Part shown: piece after piece, positions 26,108-35,774 of the stretch | Position numbering within the stretch: the first letter of the stretch is position 1 | Layout of the letters: each line of letters begins with the position of its first letter | Assembly (NCBI RefSeq): GCF_019884785.1 | Contig: NZ_CP082326.1 | Coordinates: 2,287,355-2,351,354 of the forward strand | Reading direction: 5' to 3' | Length of the DNA: 64,000 nucleotides | From: Crassaminicella profunda | GTDB taxonomy: Bacteria; Bacillota; Clostridia; Peptostreptococcales; Thermotaleaceae | Made by a program: the position numbers and the translations under genes | Notes under the pieces: generated by a model | Database searches by the model: none | What the model was told of the DNA's origin: nothing | The model's input: only the letters and a program-made list of their open reading frames with translations

Positions 26108-28423
26108 TTAACAGCCTGAACTATATGGCTCTGCAGGTTCAGGAACCTCCTCTTTTCCTCCTTCTATGAAGCTTTTCATAAAACTTTTCTGAGAAGGTAC
26201 TTGATTTTCTTTAATCATCTTCTGCCACTCTTCATCTGTAAGCCTTTTATTTTCTTCTAAAAACTCATAATAACTAAAAGCAGCTCCTCTTGTCATATAC
26301 AATTTGCCATTAATAGGAACCACTACATACATTTCATATGCAGGTCCTACACCTACTTCAAAATATCCTCCAGCACTAAACTTATTTGGTGCTACAGTAT
26401 GAATATCTGCAATCACTGCCATATTTTTATCTGTCTCTGATGTGATTTCAAACCATCTAGCTGCACCCTCAGCAAAGGAACTTGTTAGATATTCTAAAAG
26501 TCCTCCATAGGTTAAAAGTTGATAATTTTCTTCTTCTGTCAATACCTCATTATTAAGTTCCTTTATAGAACAATTGATTAAGAAATTTAATAAGTCTTCA
26601 AAGGTTTGCATTTTACTTTCTATATCTCCAGTAAGAATCTCTTTTTCTTTTAAATTTTCTCTTGAGTATTTTGTAAGCCACAATAATTTTTCATAAACTT
26701 CAATACTAGGTTCCACATACCCTTTTACTTGTGGAGGTTCTTCTCCGCCTCCACACTCAGCTCCACTTTGTTTTCCATAAAGAATCGTATCATGTTTTAA
26801 TTCCGCCCAACTCCCCATAGCTGTACTTAAAGATTTATCTAACCATGCATCATTCATCATAAAGGATGGATACCCTTCGTCTATTGGCTTTAATAATCCT
26901 TTTAATGTCCACAACCATCCATAATACATATTAGATTGCCACTTTTTATCATCTACCTTTTTGAATTTTTCTCTCATTTTCTTAAAAGCATCTATATATC
27001 CTGGCCATTTTTTATTTTCATAATAAGTATTGATCTGCAAATTATATGCTCTTTCTGATCCTAATACCCCCATTACATCTAGTCCTGAAGGAATAGGCCT
27101 CTCTAATGGCTCTACTAATGCTTGTAAAATTTCTGAATCTGGAATATATCTTTGCCCCATAAATCTAAACTGCTTTAATACAGGAGTTGTCACTTCTGTA
27201 TATTGTTGCTTTATTTCAGGTTCTGGCAACTTATCTGCCAGCTTATAAACTTCATCTAATTTTTCTTGATCATTTAACTCATTTAAATCAACATGATTTC
27301 CATACACCTTTATAAAAATTTTTTTATAATCATAAAAGCTTAAATCATCTGCCTTTCCTACATAAAATACAGTAGGATCATAAACTTTTTCCCATCTATT
27401 TATATCTTTTTCTTCATCATTTCCAAGGAGCAAACTATGAGTAATGAGTAATGCTTGAAGGGTTTGCTCAACATCTCTTAGTATCTTATTATCTTTTTTA
27501 ATATAGAAAGGGAAAGGGGCTTGCCCATACCACATCATCGTTTTAAAATATCTCTTTAAATCTTCACTCCTCGTATAATGTCCCCTAGGTCTATACTGGC
27601 TATAATCTAATTCAAAAGGAAATATAGCTGAACCTTCAAATCCTTCCATATGATCAATCAGTTCAACTTCTCTATTAATCAACTCTTGTGCCTCTACTGA
27701 AATTGTATCTGGCAATTCTTTTCCTAGGGTGCACCAAGCTACTCCAAAATAAGCAATATTTTTGAGCTGTGCCTTTTTCACTTCTTCATTTTCTATTTTT
27801 TCATATAAGTAAATAGACTTATCCAACATACTCTCTGTAAGTTCTTCTAAAACACTCACCAATTTTTCTTGCTCTAACTTTCTTAAGGAATAATCATAAA
27901 AAATATGATACACCTGAAGGACTGAATCTGTTGTAATAAAAGAAGGTATTTTTTTATATTCATTGTTTTCATATATGTAAAAAAGCTGCTCCTGTTTTGT
28001 TGGACTTACAAAAAATCCATTTTTTATTAATAGCTCTTTCTGTTTTTCTGTAAATTCTCCAAATTGATCTATATTTTCTATATTTGATAAATCATCACTC
28101 ACTTGATAAGGTACTACCTTTCCCTCTACTTTTGTAGGAACAAAAGGAACGTTTATATTCTCTCTATTTTCTTCTAGTCCGAATAAAGTTTCATCTAAAA
28201 TATATTTTTCTTGAGTTATCTCTGATAAAGCATTTTCTGTTTGCATTTCTTCTTTTGTTTCTTTGATTTCTTCTGTTGTTTTCTCTATAACCTTTTCTTT
28301 TGTTGCTTGTACTGTAGGTTCCTCTTTTTTAGCCTGAGATGAAGCACAACCTACCGCTGAAAAAATCGTTACACATAAATAAACAAAACATAATAAAAAT
28401 ACGCCTAATTTTTTCTTAATCAT
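26108..28423 (-). CDS. DUF3160 lipoprotein
   Basis: 771 residues. Lipoprotein signal with lipobox AVGC near residue 26, a charged E/K/T linker (about 30-85), then the long DUF3160 domain to the C-terminus (SFITTDSVLQVYHIFYDYS near 170). Ends in EPAEPYSSGC. The family is found as surface proteins in clostridia and archaea; function unknown. ATG at 28423 overlaps the stop of the preceding gene by 4 bases, indicating translational coupling. Confidence 0.85.
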   Translation of the reverse strand: MIKKKLGVFLLCFVYLCVTIFSAVGCASSQAKKEEPTVQATKEKVIEKTTEEIKETKEEMQTENALSEITQEKYILDETLFGLEENRENINVPFVPTKVEGKVVPYQVSDDLSNIENIDQFGEFTEKQKELLIKNGFFVSPTKQEQLFYIYENNEYKKIPSFITTDSVLQVYHIFYDYSLRKLEQEKLVSVLEELTESMLDKSIYLYEKIENEEVKKAQLKNIAYFGVAWCTLGKELPDTISVEAQELINREVELIDHMEGFEGSAIFPFELDYSQYRPRGHYTRSEDLKRYFKTMMWYGQAPFPFYIKKDNKILRDVEQTLQALLITHSLLLGNDEEKDINRWEKVYDPTVFYVGKADDLSFYDYKKIFIKVYGNHVDLNELNDQEKLDEVYKLADKLPEPEIKQQYTEVTTPVLKQFRFMGQRYIPDSEILQALVEPLERPIPSGLDVMGVLGSERAYNLQINTYYENKKWPGYIDAFKKMREKFKKVDDKKWQSNMYYGWLWTLKGLLKPIDEGYPSFMMNDAWLDKSLSTAMGSWAELKHDTILYGKQSGAECGGGEEPPQVKGYVEPSIEVYEKLLWLTKYSRENLKEKEILTGDIESKMQTFEDLLNFLINCSIKELNNEVLTEEENYQLLTYGGLLEYLTSSFAEGAARWFEITSETDKNMAVIADIHTVAPNKFSAGGYFEVGVGPAYEMYVVVPINGKLYMTRGAAFSYYEFLEENKRLTDEEWQKMIKENQVPSQKSFMKSFIEGGKEEVPEPAEPYSSGC

Positions 28424-29394
28424 TTTTTTCCCTTCCTTTCTTTTATATTTATACTAGGAACATAAGCCTTTATTTTCTCATCTATCCATTCTCCATTCTT
28501 ATAAGTTAGCTTGATCCACCTAATTTGATCTTTATTTTTTATCCTTGCATAAATATTATTTTCATCATCCTTAAAAAGCTCATAAATCTTGTCATAAGAT
28601 AAATTTTCTCCTATCCCCTCAAAACCAAACCCCTTCCACTTATAGCTATTTACAGTATTTTTCCCATTCTTTAAAATCTCTATTGAAACAATTTCATCCA
28701 TTTTGTCATCATCAATATCTGCAAATATATAATCCTCAAATGGTTTTGATAGTCTTGAACCTCTCCATTTAGGTACAATTCCTTCATTCCAATCATATAT
28801 AAAGGGTCTTTTTGCCATAACCGGATGAAATCTAGTTTGTTTATAAACTCCAATGGATATTTCTTTTTTTCCATCTCCATCTACATCTGCTATTTGCACT
28901 TTCCATGGATTTAAATGATGAAAAGTTTTTCTAAAAAGTTCATAAAATCCTCTATCAAAAGAAAGTATCAATAACTCATTTCCAAAAACTTCACCTTTTT
29001 TTCCTGTAATCAAAAGAATTTCATCCAAATGATCCTTATCTAAATCTCCTATAGCACAGCTTATAATCTTTTTATTTTTCTTTCTTAAACTATATGTTGC
29101 AATCTTTTCATCCGTAGTATAAAGGCTTAATGTATCCTCTGATAAAAATAAAATATATTTATTCTTACTACTTCTAACAAATCCTTTGATTTTTATATTT
29201 TCTTTACTTTTTTCAATGATTTTTATTGAATTTTTATTTTTCATCATAAGTATTTGATCATCCAAAAACTTTATACGAAAGATGGAAGCCTTTATTGTTT
29301 CACTTTTGATAAGTGCAACCTGTTCAAATGATAAACATTCAACAATCCCTATTATTATTATTAAAAATATGATAAGCTTCTTTTTCCCTGTCAT
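28420..29394 (-). CDS. FG-GAP/VCBS-like repeat protein of unknown function
   Basis: 324 residues with an N-terminal signal or anchor segment (about 6-18). Three calcium-binding-like acidic loops are visible: GDLDKDHLDEI near 137, VDGDGKKEI near 178 and DIDDDKMDEI near 228, as in FG-GAP/beta-propeller repeats. Exported. First gene of the operon with DUF3160 and CapA genes. Its -10 (TATAAT, 29432-29437 on minus) lies in the remnant region downstream of the broken kduI. Confidence 0.75.
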   Translation of the reverse strand: MTGKKKLIIFLIIIIGIVECLSFEQVALIKSETIKASIFRIKFLDDQILMMKNKNSIKIIEKSKENIKIKGFVRSSKNKYILFLSEDTLSLYTTDEKIATYSLRKKNKKIISCAIGDLDKDHLDEILLITGKKGEVFGNELLILSFDRGFYELFRKTFHHLNPWKVQIADVDGDGKKEISIGVYKQTRFHPVMAKRPFIYDWNEGIVPKWRGSRLSKPFEDYIFADIDDDKMDEIVSIEILKNGKNTVNSYKWKGFGFEGIGENLSYDKIYELFKDDENNIYARIKNKDQIRWIKLTYKNGEWIDEKIKAYVPSINIKERKGKK

Positions 29395-29499
29395 GTCTAC
29401 ACTCCACTATATTTTTATATCTGTCTCCTTAATTATAACACCATTTTACAAGTAATCATCCTGGTATTTCCATAAAATAGAAAAATCGCACACTGCTAG

Positions 29500-29995
29500 A
29501 TGAATATATTGATAAATTGTTCTTTTATTTAGATTGTTCTATACTTCCAAGATCATTTGGATTAGCTTTTTCTATATGAATTTTTACTATAGGATATGCT
29601 TTATGAGCTGGAGCACTATTTAAGTAAAATTTTGCAGGCCTTGACTTGTCCGCACTCTCAAATACTACTTCTTTTATTCCTTTTCCTATATATAATCCAT
29701 CTCTTGGATTTAGCTCTATCCGTTCACCATCTGCAATGACAAATCCCGTTTCTCCAATATTAATAATTCCAAGTTCTCTTCTTTCAAGAAAATATGCTGA
29801 ACCGATTTCTTTTCCACCTTCTAGTTTTAGAAGTTCTATAGGACATGCACTTCCTACAATAATTCGATCAATATGGCTATATATAAATTTTGTCTCTCCT
29901 GTAATAAATAAACTATCCATCAAGAAATTTTCTCTTAATTTTTCTGTGTCATAACCTTTTGCTTCTCTAGGGCTAACTCCATATCTAACTTCCAT
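29500..29995 (-). pseudogene. kduI: 5-dehydro-4-deoxy-D-glucuronate isomerase, frameshifted and truncated
   Basis: The frame from ATG 29995 (behind AGGGAGG) gives 156 residues that follow KduI closely to KANPNDLGSIEQS, then hits TAA at 29525-29527. Skipping one A in the run at 29528-29530 restores NKRTIYQYIH, the expected KduI continuation, down to about 29500. After that similarity ends. So a one-base insertion and loss of the C-terminal half (about 110 residues, which carry the metal-binding cupin) have inactivated it. KduI acts in pectin/uronate catabolism. A LacI regulator with a likely matching operator lies just upstream. Confidence 0.8.
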
Positions 29996-30135
29996 TTTAT
30001 TCTCCTCCCTTTATTTAAAATTTTAAAGATTATTGTTTTATCCAATTAAATGATGCTATCGTTTCATTTTCGTTATTCGCATTATCCTTTACAAATATGC
30101 TCTCCCTTCTGTTTATTTTTTAGTATACAAAATAA

Positions 30136-30184
30136 GAGTGTAATATAAAAAACCAACATAAACATGTGGTTTTATATTACACTC
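30136..30184 (-). terminator. terminator overlapping the end of the LacI gene
   Basis: 15-bp perfect outer stem (30136-30150 with 30170-30184) plus inner pairing; the stop codon of the LacI gene lies in the stem. On the minus strand it is followed by TTATTTTG. Confidence 0.75.
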
Positions 30185-31166
30185 TATCTTCAACAGAATC
30201 TCGCTCTATCAATTCATGCTTTATCATAATCTTTACATTACTATATACTTGATTAAACAGTTGAATCATTTGTTCTACAGCAATTATCCCCATTTTTTTA
30301 AAAGGAACTTTCACCGAAGTAAGTGTTGGAAATGAATATTTTGCTAAATCTATATCATCCATCCCCACTACAGAAATATCTTTGGGTACCTCATATCCTA
30401 AAGAACGAGCAATACTCATAAACTTTACTGAATAAGAATCACATAGTCCAAAATATGCATCAGGCACATCCTCTGATCTAAGCACTTTTCTTATAATATC
30501 TTCCCATTCTGATTTACTAGAAATAACATGTAAAAATTTATCATCTATCTTAATCCCATAATCCTGTAAAGCTCTTTTATATCCTTTTAACTTTTTTTCA
30601 TCTACATAAAGTTCCTTTGGATTTCCTATGGCTAAAATCTTTTTATGTCCTTTTTTAATTAAATAACTTACTATGTCATAAGCTCCCTTTTCTAAATCTA
30701 CTCCTACAAAATTTGTATCATTCCCCAAAAGCACCCTATTGACAAATACATGGGGAATCCCATTTTCAGCTAATAACCTTGCTTCTTTTTCTTCATCCTC
30801 TTTATTTTTACCAACTATAATAACACCTTTTGCTTTGTTTTTATAGTCCCATTTTGCATAATCCTCATCAATTTGTTTTCCTACTCTTCTCACCAATTGA
30901 ACTAAAACATCTGATTTTTCTGCTCTTTCTATAACACCTTGAACAATTTGAGAAAATCCTTGAAACTCATCATAATCATGACAAACACTAATTTCTATTA
31001 CAAAATTTTTATGTTTATTAATTACATCCACTTTGAAGTTCAATTCTTCCATAGCTTGTATAATTTTCTTTTTGCTATTTTCCCTCACATTGCTCCCATT
31101 CAAGAACCGAAACACAGTACTTCTAGAAACTCCTGATTTTTTCACAACATCTTCTATTGTTGCCAT
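30177..31166 (-). CDS. LacI family transcriptional regulator, probably of uronate genes
   Basis: 329 residues. The helix-turn-helix TIEDVVKKSGVSRSTVFRFLNG at the N-terminus is of the LacI type, and the rest is a periplasmic-binding-protein-like sugar domain (VVGMDDIDLAKY near 270). The palindrome TGAAACGTTTCA in its own upstream region and a TGAAACG half-site before kduI suggest autoregulation and control of kduI. With kduI broken, its remaining targets are unclear. Confidence 0.92.
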   Translation of the reverse strand: MATIEDVVKKSGVSRSTVFRFLNGSNVRENSKKKIIQAMEELNFKVDVINKHKNFVIEISVCHDYDEFQGFSQIVQGVIERAEKSDVLVQLVRRVGKQIDEDYAKWDYKNKAKGVIIVGKNKEDEEKEARLLAENGIPHVFVNRVLLGNDTNFVGVDLEKGAYDIVSYLIKKGHKKILAIGNPKELYVDEKKLKGYKRALQDYGIKIDDKFLHVISSKSEWEDIIRKVLRSEDVPDAYFGLCDSYSVKFMSIARSLGYEVPKDISVVGMDDIDLAKYSFPTLTSVKVPFKKMGIIAVEQMIQLFNQVYSNVKIMIKHELIERDSVEDRV

Positions 31167-31228
31167 TACGACTTTTTCACCTTCCTTCTTATTATCTATA
31201 GTCTACCTATAAGTTCTTTTTCACCATT

Positions 31229-31252
31229 TGAAACGTTTCATCGTTTTGAAAC
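31229..31252. promoter_or_regulatory. LacI-type operator upstream of the LacI gene
   Basis: Perfect palindrome TGAAACGTTTCA (31229-31240) followed by a second related site GTTTTGAAAC (31243-31252). A half-site ATCGTTTCAT occurs near 30058-30067, before kduI. Confidence 0.65.
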
Positions 31253-31375
31253 CACTATCTCATTTTATATAATACCATTTTTTATCCAATTATAAGTCTT
31301 TTATTTAGAGTTTTATCATCAAACAGCCAGTAAAAGTACCCTTTTTTAGTGAAATTTATATTTATTGCATCCAAA

Positions 31376-31415
31376 AATAAAGCAGCTAAGTAAAAACTCT
31401 CTTAGTTGCTTTATT
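31376..31415 (-). terminator. terminator after the IclR gene
   Basis: AATAAAGCAGCTAAG (31376-31390) with CTTAGTTGCTTTATT (31401-31415), one G-T pair, 10-base loop, TTTGG on the minus strand. Confidence 0.8.
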
Positions 31416-31448
31416 TTCTTGAATGATTATCATTAATTTGTTAACTCA

Positions 31449-32192
31449 TTACTCTTGGATATTCATCCCTAGAGCTTTTGAAATTTCCTTCCCAAGAGAT
31501 ACAATCATATCTATTTTATCAGAAATTGATTCATCCATAAATCTAATAGAAGGTCCTGACATGGATACTGCTGCAATCACTGCTCCAGAAGAATTTCTTA
31601 TTGGTGCTGCAATCCCTATTAACCCTTCTTCTCGCTCCCCTACACTTAATGCATAACCATTTGCTTTAACTTTGTCAAGAGCTTCTGCTGTAGGCCAACC
31701 TTCTATCTCAAATTTTTTCCTTTCAGAATCATCTAGAAATGCTAATAAAACTTTACCTACAGCCCCCTTATCCATAGTTACCCGATCTCCAATGTCAATA
31801 ACATGTCGCAATGAGCGAGTAGACTCAAACATATCAATACACAATTTACAATCATCATCTCTAATATATAATGCTATGTTCTCATTTAACTTATCAAATA
31901 CTTTTTTCATCAAAGGTTGTGCCATTTTTTTCAAATGTTCATTCGCACCCATGTGATTCAAGTTAACCAACCGATTCAATTGACTACCCAAATAGAATTT
32001 TTTACTTTCGTTATCTCGCTCTAAAAACTTCCTGTTATTTAATGTCATCACCAGACGATAAACAGTACTAGGAGACAAATTGATTTTATTAGCTATTTCA
32101 TTAAGTGTCATTCCATTTTCATTATTGATAAAAGCTTCGAGAATATCTAATGCTCTATCTAAAGACCTATTTGAAACTGTTTTTTCACCCAT
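31449..32192 (-). CDS. IclR family transcriptional regulator
   Basis: 247 residues. Winged helix (about 12-65; MTLNEIANKINLSPSTVYRLV) and C-terminal effector domain (GIAAPIRNSSGAVIAAVSMSG near 195). Start behind AAGGAGG. It lies downstream of the large catabolic operon (43.0-32.6 kb), separated by a terminator and an AT-rich region with palindromes, and is the best candidate for its regulator. It resembles KdgR-type members in general layout; effector unknown. Confidence 0.92.
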   Translation of the reverse strand: MGEKTVSNRSLDRALDILEAFINNENGMTLNEIANKINLSPSTVYRLVMTLNNRKFLERDNESKKFYLGSQLNRLVNLNHMGANEHLKKMAQPLMKKVFDKLNENIALYIRDDDCKLCIDMFESTRSLRHVIDIGDRVTMDKGAVGKVLLAFLDDSERKKFEIEGWPTAEALDKVKANGYALSVGEREEGLIGIAAPIRNSSGAVIAAVSMSGPSIRFMDESISDKIDMIVSLGKEISKALGMNIQE

Positions 32193-32295
32193 CCAATCCT
32201 CCTTATAAGATATATATTTTTTTAAGGTTTAAAATTCCACCTAAATGTTCTTTGGTAACTAAAGCTTAGATTCCTTATAAAAAAGACTTGTCCTT

Positions 32296-32323
32296 AAAAT
32301 AAAAATCTCTCCGAAGAAAGATT
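32296..32323 (-). terminator. terminator between the HMG-CoA lyase-like gene and the IclR gene
   Basis: AATCTTTC, loop TTCG, GAGAGATT on the minus strand followed by TTTTATTTT. The UUCG tetraloop is notable. Confidence 0.7.
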
Positions 32324-32347
32324 CTATACTTAACTAGTTAGACCACA

Positions 32348-32359
32348 TTAGCGTGCTAA
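32348..32359. promoter_or_regulatory. palindrome TTAGCGTGCTAA in the 449-base gap upstream of the IclR gene
   Basis: A near-perfect 12-base palindrome, with a partially related GTTAGAC-type sequence a few bases away. It could be an IclR operator. The rest of the gap (32193-32641) holds a terminator (32296-32323), a long imperfect hairpin without T-run (about 32525-32573, ACCAC...GTGGT) and no coding frame I can support. Confidence 0.35.
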
Positions 32360-32641
32360 CCCTTTCATATGTCTATTCTAGCAAAAATTCCATCTCAAGA
32401 AAAGTAAAAATTGTTGCAAAAGATGCAAAATCTACCTATATAGATAGGGTAAGGACATATTCTATATGTCTAATAAATATTTTACCCCCAAAATTAAGAT
32501 TTATAAAACTTTGTTCTTCATTTTACCACAAGTGATATGGTTAATAAAATATTTACCAATACCACTCGTGGTAATTATTCAAAAGAATATTTTCATTATC
32601 AAACAACTTTATATTTTGATATACAAAATTTATAGTTACTT

Positions 32642-33589
32642 TTACGCATTACAAATCTTAATTTGTTTTTTTGGTTTCTCTTTAATTAAATCTGATACTT
32701 TACCTGCTTTAAGCATATAGCTATCTACATCATGACCAACTAGCATTTTAACTTCCTTTGCTATTTCAATAGATTTATCTAAGTCAATACCTGTATTTAT
32801 GCCCATACGGTGTAGCATATGAATAATATCTTCTGATGCTACATTACCTGAAGCGCCTGGTGCATATGGGCATCCTCCTAGACCACCAAATGCTCCATCA
32901 AATCTTGACATACCTGCTTCCATTGCCGCTACGATATTTGCTAATGCCATTCCTCTTGTATTATGGAAATGAATATTCCAAATAATTTCAGGATAATTTT
33001 CCTTGAAATACTGACATTTTGTATATACTTCTTTTGGATTTCCCATTCCCGTTGTATCTGATAGTGAAATTTCTCGAATACCTAGATCAATAAAAGCTTT
33101 AACAACTTGCTCAATTTGTTCAATACTAATTTCCCCTTCAAATGGACAACCAAAAGAAGTGGCAATAGCTCCTGATACTTCTAAGCCATTTTCATGTGCT
33201 AAATCATAACATTCTTTAAATCCTTCAACAGTCTGCTTTGGCGTACGGTTAAAATTACTTATATTATGAGATTCACTTGCTGAAACTGTTAATTTGACTT
33301 TCTTAATTCCGGCAGCAATCGCTCTCTCTGTTCCTTTAAGATTTGGCACTAATACCCTTAATTCAGCCTTATCCTTATTTTTAATCAATTTGAATACTTC
33401 AGCAGTATCTGCCAATGCAGGAATGGCTTTACTATGCACCATAGATCCGATTTCAATCACTTTAAATCCTGCTTCAATGGCCTGATCAATCAATTTCGCT
33501 TTTGCTTCTGGAGGTAAAATAGTTTTTTCATTCTGTAACCCATCTCTAGGTCCTACCTCTGCAATAATCACTTCGTTTGGATATTTCAT
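32642..33589 (-). CDS. hydroxymethylglutaryl-CoA lyase family protein
   Basis: 315 residues, a TIM barrel of the HMGL-like group. Visible: EVGPRDGLQNEK near the N-terminus (metal and catalytic Arg/Asp), HFHNTRGMALAN near 200 (metal His pair) and the active-site loop GLGGCPYAPGASGN near 230 with its Cys. Family reaction: retro-aldol cleavage of 3-hydroxy-3-methylglutaryl-CoA to acetyl-CoA and acetoacetate. In this operon, next to a CoA-acylating aldehyde dehydrogenase, it may cleave a different hydroxyacyl-CoA. ATG at 33589 has AAAGGAAGAG upstream, better than the one 18 bases earlier. Confidence 0.88.
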   Translation of the reverse strand: MKYPNEVIIAEVGPRDGLQNEKTILPPEAKAKLIDQAIEAGFKVIEIGSMVHSKAIPALADTAEVFKLIKNKDKAELRVLVPNLKGTERAIAAGIKKVKLTVSASESHNISNFNRTPKQTVEGFKECYDLAHENGLEVSGAIATSFGCPFEGEISIEQIEQVVKAFIDLGIREISLSDTTGMGNPKEVYTKCQYFKENYPEIIWNIHFHNTRGMALANIVAAMEAGMSRFDGAFGGLGGCPYAPGASGNVASEDIIHMLHRMGINTGIDLDKSIEIAKEVKMLVGHDVDSYMLKAGKVSDLIKEKPKKQIKICNA

Positions 33590-33618
33590 AGCGTCTCTTC
33601 CTTTCATCCCATTTTGAT

Positions 33619-34614
33619 CTATTTATTTCTATTAAAATCTAATAATATTTTTACATACTTACCACTCAATGCATCTTCATAGGCAAGATGGTATTTTGTA
33701 AAGGGAATTACTTTTGAAATTATGGGGTCAAGATATAATTTTTTATCTTTTATATAAGATATAGCTTTTTCAAAATCTTTTTTTGTATAAATAATACTTC
33801 CATGAATAGTAATCTCGCTACGATTAATAAACATACTCGGATAAACACTTGCTTCATTAGTCAATCCTAATGAAATGAGATTCCCACCAGGCTTTATGAT
33901 TGTAAAAGCTTGCTCGATTGCCTTTTTTGCTCCTGCTGCTTCAATGACTACATCAAATTTTTCATTTTTAATTTCATGTGGTAATAATGTAGTGATATTT
34001 TTATTTAATTCTTTAGCTTTTACTAATTTATCTTCTCTGATATCAATTGCAGTAATATTGTCATTCATGGTTTTAAGCAATGCAATATTTAAAAGTCCTT
34101 CAGTCCCACACCCTACAACTGCAACTTGATCATCTTTTTTAATGGATATTTTCGAAAGGGCATGTACATTTACCGCAAGAGGTTCCACAAGAACACCATA
34201 TTGATTTTCAATTGTCTCTGGAATTTTTACTATAAACTCTGAATCAACTACTACTTCCTCTATAAAAAAACCCTCTATAGTGACTCCATAAGACTTTTTA
34301 TTAGCACATATATTCGTCATTCCTTTTTTACAATATTCACATACCCCACAATAATTATTAGGAAACGCAACCACCTTATCTCCTACGTTTAACTGCACAT
34401 TATTGCCGACTTCAATAATCCTACCAATAATTTCATGCCCTGGCGTATTAGGATATTTAGCATAAGGTATTTTGCCACGATATACGCTAAGATCTGACCC
34501 ACATATTCCCCCCATAAGGGTTTCTACTCTTACTTGTCCATCTTTTAGGTCTTTGATTTTTTCACATTCTATAATTTCAATATTTTCAGGAGAATGAATT
34601 ACTATTTTTTTCAT
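33619..34614 (-). CDS. zinc-dependent alcohol dehydrogenase (sorbitol/threonine dehydrogenase-like)
   Basis: 331 residues, medium-chain dehydrogenase. Catalytic zinc site GGICGSDLS near 37 and GHEI near 61; structural zinc cysteines in CGVCEYCKKGMTNIC near 90-105; a Rossmann segment VAVVGCGTEG near 165, with Cys in the usual Gly-rich loop. Oxidises a polyol or hydroxy acid with NAD. Between the TRAP genes and the HMGL-like gene in the same direction. Exact substrate unknown. Confidence 0.9.
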   Translation of the reverse strand: MKKIVIHSPENIEIIECEKIKDLKDGQVRVETLMGGICGSDLSVYRGKIPYAKYPNTPGHEIIGRIIEVGNNVQLNVGDKVVAFPNNYCGVCEYCKKGMTNICANKKSYGVTIEGFFIEEVVVDSEFIVKIPETIENQYGVLVEPLAVNVHALSKISIKKDDQVAVVGCGTEGLLNIALLKTMNDNITAIDIREDKLVKAKELNKNITTLLPHEIKNEKFDVVIEAAGAKKAIEQAFTIIKPGGNLISLGLTNEASVYPSMFINRSEITIHGSIIYTKKDFEKAISYIKDKKLYLDPIISKVIPFTKYHLAYEDALSGKYVKILLDFNRNK

Positions 34615-34739
34615 GGTATACTCCTTCTTTTAATTAAATACATACAATTCTTTTTTTATAATCAAATGATTCATGCAAATAAGTGAATTGCCCACATCAA
34701 GATTACTTGCTGTAGGCAATTTATCCTATTTATAAATAA

Positions 34740-35756
34740 TTATTTTGCAGCTTCTAACATAGAATCTACTAATTCATCACCAATTTTTTCTCTGATGATA
34801 TCATATACAGGTGCAGCTTTTTCTTTCATTTCTTGCATTAATTCTGGTGATAAATCAACAATTTCTGTGTCATTTGCTTCCATAATCTCAATACGCTCAT
34901 TAATTCTTGTATCTGCTTGCTCTCTTGCCCATAATTTTGCAGTATTTACAGATTCTACAATAGCCGATGAAATTTCTTCTGGTAAACTATTGAACTTATC
35001 AAGATTTTGTACCATAGAAACTAGGTGAAGTACATGATTTGTATTGATAATATACTTTTGTTGCTCATAAAGCTTTGCACCTACAGTTACTTCATAAGGA
35101 TTTTCTTGTGCATCAATTGTCCCTTGTTGTAAACCTATATATACTTCAGAAAATGCCATAGGTGTAGGGTTTGCTCCTAATGCTCTCCAATAAGCAATGT
35201 GATAAGGATTTTCCATTGTTCTGATCTTTTGACCATTAAAATCATCCATTGATTGGATTAATTTGTTTGTACTCATTTCTCTAAAACCTTGATCTGCAAA
35301 ACCTAATATTTTAAATCCATTTTTTTCATAAACCGCACTTAGTTTATTGAAGAAATCACCATCAACAACCTTTCTAGCAGTCTGAATATCAGAGAATACA
35401 CTTGGCATATCAAATACAGCTAATTCAGGAATGAAATTTACCATTGGCGCAGTAGTCGATGCAACAAAATCGATTTCTCCATTTTGACAACTTTCAGCAG
35501 CTTCCACATCACTTCCCATAGTTCCATTTGGGAAAATTTGAATTGTAGCTTGTCCATTAGTTGCTTTTTCTACTTCTTCTTTGAATTTCTTTGCGAATAA
35601 ATACGTTACAGAATCTTCTGGGCTATCACATGCTAGCGTAAATTTATACTCTTTTGCATCACCAGCACCACTACTTTCTGAATCACTCTTGCTACCACAT
35701 CCTACAACTGATACAACCAATACCAATACCAATAATACTGCTAGAAATTTTTTCAT
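34740..35756 (-). CDS. dctP: TRAP transporter substrate-binding lipoprotein (DctP family)
   Basis: 338 residues. Lipobox VVGC near residue 20 anchors it outside the membrane. The DctP family region VYIGLQQGTIDAQENP near 215 contains the conserved carboxylate-binding neighbourhood (the family Arg lies in QKIRTMENP near 180). Binds a carboxylate-bearing ligand, such as a sugar acid or keto acid. Start behind AAAGGAGG, 18 bases after the large permease gene. Confidence 0.94.
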   Translation of the reverse strand: MKKFLAVLLVLVLVVSVVGCGSKSDSESSGAGDAKEYKFTLACDSPEDSVTYLFAKKFKEEVEKATNGQATIQIFPNGTMGSDVEAAESCQNGEIDFVASTTAPMVNFIPELAVFDMPSVFSDIQTARKVVDGDFFNKLSAVYEKNGFKILGFADQGFREMSTNKLIQSMDDFNGQKIRTMENPYHIAYWRALGANPTPMAFSEVYIGLQQGTIDAQENPYEVTVGAKLYEQQKYIINTNHVLHLVSMVQNLDKFNSLPEEISSAIVESVNTAKLWAREQADTRINERIEIMEANDTEIVDLSPELMQEMKEKAAPVYDIIREKIGDELVDSMLEAAK

Positions 35757-35774
35757 GTTATTCCTCCTTTGATT

